From contig JAITYX010000046.1 in NCBI GenBank assembly GCA_021018815.1, positions 4,529,501 through 4,593,500 on the forward strand: a DNA stretch of 64,000 nucleotides, in the 5' to 3' direction. This stretch comes from Talinum fruticosum. Its lineage: Eukaryota > Streptophyta > Magnoliopsida > Caryophyllales > Talinaceae. The notes under the pieces are model-generated. The model ran no database searches. It was given only the letters and a program-made list of their open reading frames with translations, and was not told the DNA's origin. Below are positions 58,166 to 64,000 of this stretch, one piece after another; the stretch's first letter is position 1, and every line of letters starts with the position of its first letter. Both the position numbers and the translations under genes were made by a program.

Positions 58166-58167
<2 letters not shown>
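44518..58167 (-). CDS. AL: ALFIN-LIKE PHD-finger protein, five exons
   Basis: Exons on the minus strand: 58167-58071, 57939-57907, 53808-53579, 45035-44909 and 44790-44518. All junctions are GT/AG and the phases fit, giving about 252 residues, the usual ALFIN-LIKE length. The N-terminal Alfin domain (about residues 8-135) reads [20 protein letters not shown], then [20 protein letters not shown] and [15 protein letters not shown]. An acidic linker (GEEEEEDDE) leads to the PHD finger (about 199-245) with CGAC, CCDVC, WFHGKC and YKCPGC. Family members are nuclear readers of H3K4me2/3. One extra base in exon 3 (53748-53751) breaks the frame; removing it restores both residues and phase, so I treat the gene as functional. 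Introns 2 (4.1 kb) and 3 (8.5 kb) are full of transposons. Confidence 0.92.
44909..45035 (-). CDS. AL: ALFIN-LIKE exon 4
   Basis: It encodes (R)[27 protein letters not shown] and NKSGGK. Acceptor ATTACAG, donor AAG|GTTGCA. The 118-bp intron 4 follows. Confidence 0.9.
45036..46434 (-). other. ALFIN-LIKE intron 3, 3' part
   Basis: No gene seen. A 36-base duplication (AACAAAAGG-TGTGATACATA twice, near 45150-45200) lies close to exon 4. The block 45800-46000 has a TATA-like TTATAAATAAG on the minus strand and may be an unidentified LTR piece. Confidence 0.35.
46440..46838 (-). repeat. 3' LTR of the chromovirus
   Basis: On the minus strand it begins TGTCACGGCTACG and ends CGCCGACA, 399 bp. The adjoining purine tract GGTGGGGGAGGA is at 46852-46839. 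The stretch AATTCTCTAGAATTTTCTT recurs at 51665-51690, the LTR relic. Confidence 0.75.
46850..47640 (-). pseudogene. chromovirus integrase relic
   Basis: Heavily decayed. Fragments on the minus strand near 47390 resemble PWES-S-DFI, and [10 protein letters not shown] near 47180 matches the conserved S-FHPQTDGQ block of gypsy integrases. Confidence 0.5.
47860..49045 (-). pseudogene. chromovirus RT and RNase H relic
   Basis: RNase H is clear: [37 protein letters not shown], then after a shift [20 protein letters not shown] and [12 protein letters not shown] upstream (about 49045-48200) is decayed, with fragments like [18 protein letters not shown] and YVKKEKC. Order and wording match Reina/CRM-type chromoviruses. 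Confidence 0.75.
49306..49887 (+). mobile_element. hAT-type MITE nested in the chromovirus
   Basis: A 582-bp element with inverted ends TAGACTTGGCAA and TTGCCAAGTCTA and an 8-bp target duplication, CCCCCACC (49298-49305) against CCCCCACT (49888-49895). The interior is made of GGGTCGGTTCGGGT-like repeats. There is no transposase. Confidence 0.85.
50140..50510 (-). pseudogene. chromovirus aspartic protease relic
   Basis: The minus strand reads [20 protein letters not shown], then [14 protein letters not shown] and LPIEGVAK. The catalytic DTGAT motif is ETGAD here, so the catalytic Asp is lost. Downstream SKGIRR and a PTFLVAL-like stretch belong to the PR-RT linker. Confidence 0.7.
50560..51660 (-). 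pseudogene. chromovirus gag relic
   Basis: Pieces include [20 protein letters not shown] (coiled-coil leader), [14 protein letters not shown], a KSLYEFKSS stretch and a lysine-rich tail ([18 protein letters not shown]). This is the usual gag organisation of plant chromoviruses. Multiple frameshifts. Confidence 0.65.
51721..53578 (-). other. ALFIN-LIKE intron 3, 5' part
   Basis: AT-rich intron sequence. I see no coding region, LTR or inverted-repeat element here. Confidence 0.45.
53579..53808 (-). CDS. AL: ALFIN-LIKE exon 3 (Alfin domain core)
   Basis: It encodes (E)[19 protein letters not shown], then [20 protein letters not shown] and [13 protein letters not shown]. The exon is 230 nt; 229 is required by the phases of its neighbours. 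The extra base lies in CTCG at 53748-53751 (minus CCGAGTGG where CCAGTGG would give P-V). Donor AAAG|GTGACA. Confidence 0.9.
53809..54560 (-). other. ALFIN-LIKE intron 2, 3' part
   Basis: AT-rich; no recognised feature. Confidence 0.4.
54569..55082 (+). mobile_element. MITE-like element in intron 2
   Basis: Inverted ends TAGTTTAAAA and TTTTAAACTA bound 514 bp. Flanks AGCTACCT (54561-54568) and AGCTTGCT (55083-55090) could be a decayed 8-bp duplication. The interior is GC-rich near both ends, including a perfect 22-base palindrome at 54638-54659. Confidence 0.45.
55213..56879 (+). mobile_element. hAT-like non-autonomous element in intron 2
   Basis: Both ends are rich in GGGG/CCCC with inverted similarity (GACGACAACCC left; GATGACAATGAG on the minus strand right). 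Possible target duplication CTCCAAAT (55205-55212) and CTCCCAAT (56880-56887). The interior has an AAACCCTAA box (55886), a GA microsatellite and no transposase. Confidence 0.45.
55965..56022 (+). repeat. (GA)n microsatellite
   Basis: About 28 GA units with one AGA interruption, inside the hAT-like element of intron 2. Confidence 0.95.
56888..57906 (-). other. ALFIN-LIKE intron 2, 5' part
   Basis: No recognised gene or element. It begins with the donor GTCAGT after exon 2. Confidence 0.45.
57907..57939 (-). CDS. AL: ALFIN-LIKE exon 2
   Basis: A 33-nt exon encoding (D)[10 protein letters not shown], between TTTGAAG acceptor and GTCAGT donor. The residues are the conserved Alfin-domain sequence linking exons 1 and 3. 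Confidence 0.88.
58071..58167 (-). CDS. AL: ALFIN-LIKE exon 1
   Basis: Starts [16 protein letters not shown] and ends KALTT plus one base. The ATG is directly preceded by GAA and a GA/CT tract. Intron 1 is 131 bp. Confidence 0.92.

Positions 58168-58199
<32 letters not shown>
58168..58199 (-). repeat. GA/CT tract in the ALFIN-LIKE 5' leader
   Basis: About 15 TC units on the + strand, immediately upstream of the start codon. CT/GA tracts are common in plant leaders. Confidence 0.9.
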
Positions 58200-58200
<1 letters not shown>

Positions 58201-58347
58201 ATTTCTCCAATCTCTCAGATGAAAGCCCCAATCGATGAATAATTACACACTACAATTTTGAACTATATCAAAGTACCAACCAAATTGTATGCTTAATTGG
58301 ATTGATGAAGATAAAAAATGAAGAAAATTAAACAGAGAACAATGAAG

Positions 58348-58357
58348 TTAGGGTTTA
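58348..58357 (-). promoter_or_regulatory. telo-box in the ALFIN-LIKE promoter/leader
   Basis: The minus strand reads TAAACCCTAA, the motif often found in promoters of growth-related plant genes. A second AAACCCTA lies at the TATA region. Confidence 0.5.
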
Positions 58358-58420
58358 GAGGAGCAAGATGCACAATAAAATTGAGAGCGAGAGAAACGGA
58401 ATGAGAATTTGAGGAACACT

Positions 58421-58432
58421 AGGGTTTTATAG
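58421..58432 (-). promoter_or_regulatory. TATA box of the ALFIN-LIKE gene
   Basis: The minus strand reads CCCTATAAAACCCTAG, about 258 bases upstream of the ATG. Confidence 0.6.
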
Positions 58433-59496
58433 GGCTTCACTCTCTCCCTCGTCTTCCTTCAGTCCCCTTCTCGATCTGATTTCTCTTTGGTTTGGGTCTT
58501 TTAAATTGAAATTGGTGTGGTGCATTTGTTCGTCAAGGGAGAGGGAGACTTTATCTGACGGGGTAAAGAAAAATCAAAAGGAAGGGGAGGGTGGGAGAGG
58601 CATTTGTTTCATCTCTCATAAATCGGTAAAATTGACCTTTACTCGCTCTTAACCTATTTAGAAATGCAAATTCTTATATGCTTTCCGAAACTTATACTCC
58701 TTATATTAATTTTCTCCATATTATTTCTTAAAATAAAAAAATATTTTTATTGTGACCGATTAGATTTACATAGCTCGAAATCCAAAATAATGCAACAGTT
58801 ATCAGTTTTTTTATTAATTTCGTTTTATTTTATGTAAAAGACGGCATTAATATTTCTTCATTTGACATATATTCTTCTCTTTCTACATAATTATGTTTTT
58901 GGCATTTGATTGAATTTTGATGCTTAATTATAATAAATGCTGAACTTTTTCAATTTGATTTGATTATTTGCATGTTATTAACAATATTAGTGATTGAATA
59001 TGATAGAGTTCAACAAGATGTAGGTAGTCATTTATTCTTATTACTTCAATGAACTTCTTGTTGATGGTGTTAAATTTATTGATTAATCGTATTTATCGGT
59101 GGTAATTGCAATTATTTTTTTCTTGTCATTGTTTGTCGCATCTAGTAATAATCGTGTAAATGTTTTTCTTTAATTGTTCATACATCAATGTTAACTTATT
59201 CATAAGTCTATATGTATCTCGTTCACGAGGTTATGTTCTAATTGTTAATTGGTAATTGTTATTCGGTCAATGTGAAATTCTAAACAAATATAAATATTCT
59301 TAGTGAACAATTCATCTACTCCAAATGAACAAATATATTATGTCAGTGAACGAGATATACCTTTTACAATGAAAAAAATGTATCACATTAAACAACCAAA
59401 CATAATATCATGAACAAATATGTTATTTAAGTGAATAAATCAACCTTTTACAATGAACAAAATGTATCATCCTAATGAACATACAAGTAGAATACT
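58433..59496. other. upstream region of the ALFIN-LIKE gene
   Basis: Promoter-proximal sequence to about 58650, then AT-rich sequence. Between 59320 and 59480 the phrase GAACAAAT/GTATCA recurs in short irregular repeats. No gene seen. Confidence 0.4.
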
Positions 59497-59507
59497 ATGA
59501 ACAAATT

Positions 59508-59718
59508 TATTTTTATTTTTATCGGTAACATGGCTCACCCGCTTAGACCCCTTATCTCGGGGAAGCCTAAAGGATCGTGATTAGGCCTGGGAGGAACATG
59601 TCAAGCTCATATTATCTCCACGCCACAAATTCTTCCCAAATGAGGAATTTGTTGCCCTCCCTCCATATTGAAACCTAGGGGAAAGTGTGGAAGATAAGGT
59701 GAGGCCACTCACCACTCG
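59508..59718 (-). mobile_element. tRNA-derived SINE candidate
   Basis: A 211-bp insert with an 11-bp target duplication ATGAACAAATT (59497-59507 and 59719-59729). On the minus strand it begins with an A-box-like GTGGTGAGTGG, has a B-box-like GGTTTCAATA about 45 bases on, and ends in an A-rich tail (GATAAAAATAAAAATAAA). The size, tail and duplication length fit a SINE; the family is unknown. Confidence 0.7.
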
Positions 59719-59864
59719 ATGAACAAATTGGTTTCTTATGAATAAGTAAATACTATTTGGTTAACTAATACATTACATCTATTTGTATATTAAATTAGTT
59801 AAATAACATTCAATTTTTGTAGGTATTGGTTCTTCTTGCAAAGACACTACAAGTTTCCATCCTT

Positions 59865-60640
59865 TGGTCATTGATCTAGTTGGATTTACCGCTTATTCAC
59901 AAAATGAAACATTTGACTTATACAATGACTATGTATTTTAAGTCACGTTTAGTGTTCCTAAAGATAAGGTTTGTAAGAGAGCTCGAACAAAGATGTTATT
60001 AATGCGTCAATTTTGTTATTCGAAGGAAGGTTGGAAACAGGACAATTGTAAAATTTCAACGAGTATTTAAATATCAATGTGCGGGCAGGTTGCAAAGTAG
60101 TGATTCAATTTAGCATTGATTTAGATGGGATGTGGACTATTACTAAGCATGTTGCTAAGCACAACCATCCATTGTGAGTCTTCCACCTTTTTATCGGACG
60201 GTCCCATTGGAGGATCTTTTGTTTGTTTAGGAGCTCACGAGTGTAGGAATCAAGGTGGTTGATGCATTTTGTGTATTGATAAGACAAGCTAGTAGAGTTA
60301 ATTGTGTTGGATTTCGGTTAAAAGATTTATACAATAGGCTTGTAGAACATGATAAGAAATGTACGAGTTGGTAACGACACCAATTCATTAATTAAGGTAT
60401 TCAAGAAACGTTTCAAGAATGAGATTGATTTTTTAATGATTTCGAGGTAGATGAAAATGGGTGTTTGGTATTTTTTGGCGGGATAAGCAAATGGACAATA
60501 AGTTATTCGAGTGACTTGGTAGTTTTTGACACCACATATCGGATAAATAAATATGACATGATTTGTGCCCCTTTATTGGCATGAATCAACATTGTAATAA
60601 TATGATTTTTGGTTATGGGTTTGTTATGAATGAGGGGTTG
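59865..60640 (+). pseudogene. FAR1-RELATED (FRS) pseudogene, truncated
   Basis: Frames on the + strand read ETFDLYNDYV, RQFCYSKEGWKQD, AGCKVVIQFSIDLDGMWTIT, KHVAKHNHPL (the FAR1 DNA-binding, WRKY-GCM1-like zinc region with terminal HNH). The MULE-transposase-like part follows: DFEVDENGCLV, FWRDKQMDNK, CPFIGMNQHCNNMIFGYGFV. Stops and frameshifts are frequent. It ends at the truncated LTR of element C at about 60650. FAR1-type proteins are host transcription factors derived from Mutator-like transposases; this could also be a MULE transposase relic. Confidence 0.75.
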
Positions 60641-60655
60641 AGTCATTTGAATGGT

Positions 60656-61156
60656 TAAGCAACTAATTATCCGAGTCGGAAAAGGAATGGAATTTTACGA
60701 GTCCAATATCCATCAAACTCAAAATTCCATCCGAGTTATTCTAAGCGATAATCAAGTTATACAACGAATATCGAGTGAAATAAACTTAATCTAGACTAAG
60801 CATGGTTCGGACTAGAAGCGCCGACTTTAACGAGAATAAGACTTATAACGTGAAGTCAAACCTAAGTGCGGTTAAGCGAAATACTAGTCAATTCAACATG
60901 CGACATATCTAAGTGATAAGGGACTCAAAATTGAGTGAGACAGACGTGAGTACATATCTATTTTCCGAGTCACTTGGAGACAAGCAAAAGTACATGAAGT
61001 AAATGCCATATCACTTGGAGAAGATACCATATCACTTAGAAAAGTTTCTAAAGTGCGAGAGAATGCCTTGGAATCAAAACCATATAAGCGAGAAGTTCTT
61101 ATACCTGATTCCTTCGATAGAACTCAAAAAGGTGCGGAGCGATGTCCGAGTCTTCA
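60656..61156 (-). repeat. 3' LTR of element C, truncated
   Basis: It matches the reverse complement of the B LTR (ATTATCCGAGTCGGAAA, GGAATTTTACGAGTCCAATA). It ends TCTTCA. About 1 kb of LTR is missing on the left, where the FRS pseudogene begins. Confidence 0.8.
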
Positions 61157-61170
61157 ATCTCCCCTTTTTG
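61157..61170 (-). other. polypurine tract of element C
   Basis: The minus strand reads AAAAAGGGGAGAT before the LTR start, identical to element B. A second motif CTGAAAGGCAAGGGGAGAAT lies at 61460-61441. Confidence 0.75.
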
Positions 61171-61593
61171 ATGAAAGACATTCCATACTTAGACAGAAAC
61201 TTTGTTAGTGATAATGATCTGCTTTTGAATACTTGCGCATGAAATCGGTTCGATAAAGCAAGCTTAATGTATCGGATTATAAAAAATATATGCTTAGCAA
61301 TGAAATAATGTTAACTCGAAATGGTTGCAATAATCAATAATCACGAGAAAATTGAAGAGAAAGCATTACTTCATTGAAATTAAAGAGAGTACACGAGATG
61401 AAGAAACTCCCCTAAACAAGACAACAAGTTTTCTATCTATATTCTCCCCTTGCCTTTCAGCAAAAACAACAAAAGAAATGGGAAGAATATAACAGTTAGT
61501 ACATATTTGATGGTCGCACAAAAGAAATAAGTAGAAATCTCTCGAAAGAAGAAGAATCGCGGACTGTGGAATTGTGACACGAGTGCATGACGC

Positions 61594-63204
61594 CTACGAG
61601 GGAGAGGGGGATGCCCGAGTGGAAGCGGAGGGATGAGAGGTACGCCGGCGCCGGTAGGATCTTGACGATGTGCTTGAGCGCGGCGGAGGGAGAATCGGGA
61701 TCGTCGTCAAGGGCTCGGCTACGAGTGGCCGACCCGGAACAAGAGGATCTAGGGGTTCCTCCCTGTGGACCTCGATAGCTGGAGGGGCTGCTCGGTCGAC
61801 TCGTTGCATGTTGTCGTAGCACAACTAGGTCTTCGACCCACTCGAGGCTGCCTGTCCGAGCCGAGTCTCGCCACTTGAGCTTGAGGAGCGATCGACCCTC
61901 GACTGTCCTTCCTCCTTCTTTTTGTGTCTCCCCGGCCCGGAAGGAGCTGCCTCGGCCGCAGGCTCCTCGGCGTCTGCTTCTTCTTTGTCCGCTTCTTCTT
62001 CCTCCCCGCTTTACGAGGAGGTCAAGGCCGGGCTCCGGGACGCTTCAAATGTGTTCGAGTCGCCACGGTCCTAAGCCGCCTTGGACCTTCTTTCCTGGAG
62101 GAGCTGAACCAGCTCCTTTTGCTCCTTCACCAATTCCCTCATCTCAAGAACCATTGCTTGCTGCTCTCGAATTTGAGACCGGGCTGTTTTTTGGTTGATG
62201 GCCATAGACCGATAGATAGTCCTGAATGACCGGAGCATGTCCTTGAATTCGGAGGACACGGAGTTGATTTTGTCCAAGAAAGCGGAGGACAAAATAGCGG
62301 AGAGAGACTTTTGGGCACTCGAGGTGGAAGCACCAACAAGTGGGGAAGGGAGAGAGAGGGGTTTCTTTCGAGTTTGAGGTGGAGAAGAGGGCCTCGGCTA
62401 CGAGTTGTGTACCCGGATACCAGCTGAGTTTCCGGTACCCGTACCCCGGAGTTCCTTTTGCCGACCACAACGGCGACCTCGAAGTAGCGTTGGGGTCCGA
62501 GGGGAGAGGAACTTTGAATTGTTTAAAAACAAGGGTGAGAAGAGCACCGAAGGGAAGAGGGGTGTTCTCCTTGATTTGGAGTTGAGTTGGCACAGCTGCC
62601 ATTTGCTCAATTATTGAGGGAAAGAGGTCTACTTCGTAGCCCTCAAGAATGTTAAAAGAGATTTTAAATGCTTGGAGTTGGGGTTCTCCTTGCTGGAATG
62701 CTTGAGAGAAGAAAGTTCTCATCATCGAAAGCACGAAAGCGTGCTTCAGATTTGAGCTGAGTCACCGAAAAGTTTTTACGTGACTCGGGGAACTCTTTAG
62801 CGTATTTTTCAAAGAAGTCGTCGGCAACTTCGAGTGAAAGGAATAGGGTTGCTGTTCAAGAAAACAGAGGAAACCTTGAACAAGGCGGTGAAGGAGAGAG
62901 GTGTTGATGCGAACAGTCACATTCCGAACCTTGGAGGTTAGAACACTTTCGAGTGAGTGAGGTGAGTGTAAAACTCGAAACGAGTTCGGGGTAAATGAAC
63001 TCGCTGAAATAAAGAAATTTATATACACCGGTGGTTTGAATGTGGGGCAACCACGAAAATTTTGTGGTTGGAAAGAACTTGTCGTCCAGCGTGAGATCTT
63101 CGGGTGACAACGAGTTTAGAAGGTGCTTGAGCCTTCTTGGCTTTTGGTGCGAGGCTTTTGGATGAGGAGCCTCGAAAGTCGGGATGATTACCTCTCTTAG
63201 GCAT
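61594..63204 (-). pseudogene. ORF3 of element C
   Basis: The most complete ORF3, about 536 codons with several frameshifts. It starts MPKRGNHPDFRGSSSKSL with a basic lysine-rich segment (KAKKAQAPSK), then KFLYFSEFIYPELVSSFT, ILEGYEVDLFPSIIEQMAA, GALLTLVFKQFKVPLPSD and GYGYRKLS. A probable coiled coil follows (TARSQIREQQAMVLEMREL, KEQKELVQLLQERRSKAA), then acidic and basic stretches and a serine/proline-rich end. No hydrophobic membrane segment is evident. Function unknown. Confidence 0.65.
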
Positions 63205-63847
63205 TTTTGAGAATGAGGAAAGAAAGATGACACTTTTGAGGAAGAGAAGAAGAGGGTAGGTTCACGAGAATGAAAGAAAAAGAGTAGAAGAAAGAGATTG
63301 AGAGCGATCGAACTTACGTGAGATGATCTTTACGTCGCTTGAAGAAGTCCAGAGATCACTGTAGACGAAGAAAGCTTCCGCGAGAAGTTTTGCGTACGAG
63401 AGAGATAGTGAATGGAATGTGAAGTAACGAGACGAAGATGAATAGGTGCTATATATAGAAAGAAAAATGTCCGTTAACTTTCCGTTCTAACTCGGCTTGT
63501 CCATGAGTCACCTTAGACCGGTGTGACGGTTCTCTTCTTCGACGGTTAGGATTCATCGCAGTTTGAAATCCATTGGCTAGCATTTCATCACGGATCGCGA
63601 GAGAGCGAGAAAAAAATTTGAAGAAAATATATTCTGAAATTCTCCACCGATCTAGAGATAATTTCAAAAATATGATGTCCATTTTTCTCGAAGTCCGAGT
63701 CTGACTCAGCTAAGATTTACGAGTGACTCGAAACTAACAACTATCGGCTCGGTATCACAAAATCAACTCGAACTAATAGCTAGCAATAAAGCATAAGCAC
63801 ATAACACATAATCAAGCAATGAGATTATCATAAAAAGAAACACATAG
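63205..63847 (-). promoter_or_regulatory. pol-ORF3 spacer with candidate internal promoter, element C
   Basis: On the minus strand: palindrome TTTCGAGTCACTCGTAAA (63733-63716), CCGGTCTAAGGTGACTC block (about 63523-63507), TATA box CTATATATAG (63458-63449), CTATTCATCTTCGTCTCG, then a leader with GTAAGT donor at 63317 and AAAAG acceptor at 63233 (85 bp, same length as in B). Confidence 0.55.
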
Positions 63848-64000
63848 TTATGCATTTAACATTCCAAGCTCATTCCTAATGAAACAAAACCGATCTTCAC
63901 CAAGAGGCTTAGTAAAGATATCAGCTAATTGAAGATTAGTAGGAATGAATTCAAGTTCAATATCACCTTTCTCGGAATGGTCTCGTAAGAAATGATATCT
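63848..64000 (-). pseudogene. pol end (RNase H) of element C, partial
   Basis: The minus strand reads RYHFLRDHSEK, then IELEFIPTNLQLADIFTKPL and ELGMLNA with a TAA stop at 63850-63848. It matches the end of pol in B. Whether the rest is intact cannot be judged; it continues past the window edge. Confidence 0.85.

Larger units (their letters stand above)
60656..64000 (-). mobile_element. Sirevirus-like Ty1/copia element C (partial)
   Basis: Third member of the A/B family, minus strand. Within the window: truncated 3' LTR (60656-61156), polypurine tract, ORF3 (63204-61594), ORF3 promoter region and the end of pol (64000-63848). The rest lies right of the window. Confidence 0.85.

Noticed and set aside
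60105..60287. 60-codon minus-strand frame
   Set aside because: It lies opposite the FAR1 DNA-binding region, which has clear motifs on the + strand.

Overview
This window is nuclear DNA of a flowering plant. The evidence is one interrupted but nearly intact host gene of the plant-specific ALFIN-LIKE family with plant-type GT/AG introns, fragments of plant phytoene desaturase and pentatricopeptide-repeat genes, and a dense layer of plant LTR retrotransposons, MITEs and a SINE. I cannot name the species.

Layout. (1) 1-4350 is the 3' half of a degraded Ty3/gypsy Tat-lineage element: integrase on the + strand, then an antisense DUF7745-like ORF with its own TATA box. (2) 4351-24296 is a nest of two Ty1/copia elements of one Sirevirus-like family. 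Element A (minus) had element B (plus, 13878-23908, with 5-bp target duplication GAAAG) inserted into its 5' LTR. Both carry gag-pol and a third ORF downstream of pol. (3) 24297-29420 holds an antisense plant-mobile-domain ORF, again with its own TATA box, then a polypurine tract and a 2.1-kb LTR. It may be the other end of the Tat element in (1). (4) 29421-33774 contains an Athila-type gag relic joined to a copia RNase H tail, and a copia 3' LTR. (5) 34101-36513 is a hAT-like non-autonomous element that captured the 3' exons of phytoene desaturase. 36965-38913 is a Pack-MULE with 9-bp target duplication and PPR fragments. (6) 39142-43230 holds a Stowaway-like MITE, a second Tat LTR with primer-binding site and a 48-bp tandem array, and an Athila-type LTR with primer-binding site. 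(7) 44518-58167 (minus) is the ALFIN-LIKE gene: five exons over 13.7 kb. Intron 3 contains a chromovirus that itself contains a hAT MITE; intron 2 contains two further MITE/hAT-like insertions. (8) 59508-60640 holds a SINE and a FAR1-related pseudogene, cut off by the LTR fragment of Sirevirus element C (60656 to the window end, minus).

The most interesting points are these. All three Sirevirus copies keep a TATA box about 220-250 bp upstream of ORF3, with a palindrome about 260 bp further upstream that also occurs in the LTR; two copies share a candidate 85-bp leader intron. This suggests that ORF3 is transcribed from an internal promoter. The two antisense ORFs in the Tat-type elements also have their own TATA boxes. 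Finally, single-base insertions that turn CAG/CTG into CGAG/CTCG break frames in several unrelated coding regions, including a conserved exon of the host gene, which points to a systematic sequence error. All family assignments are by eye from translated motifs; no database search was possible.
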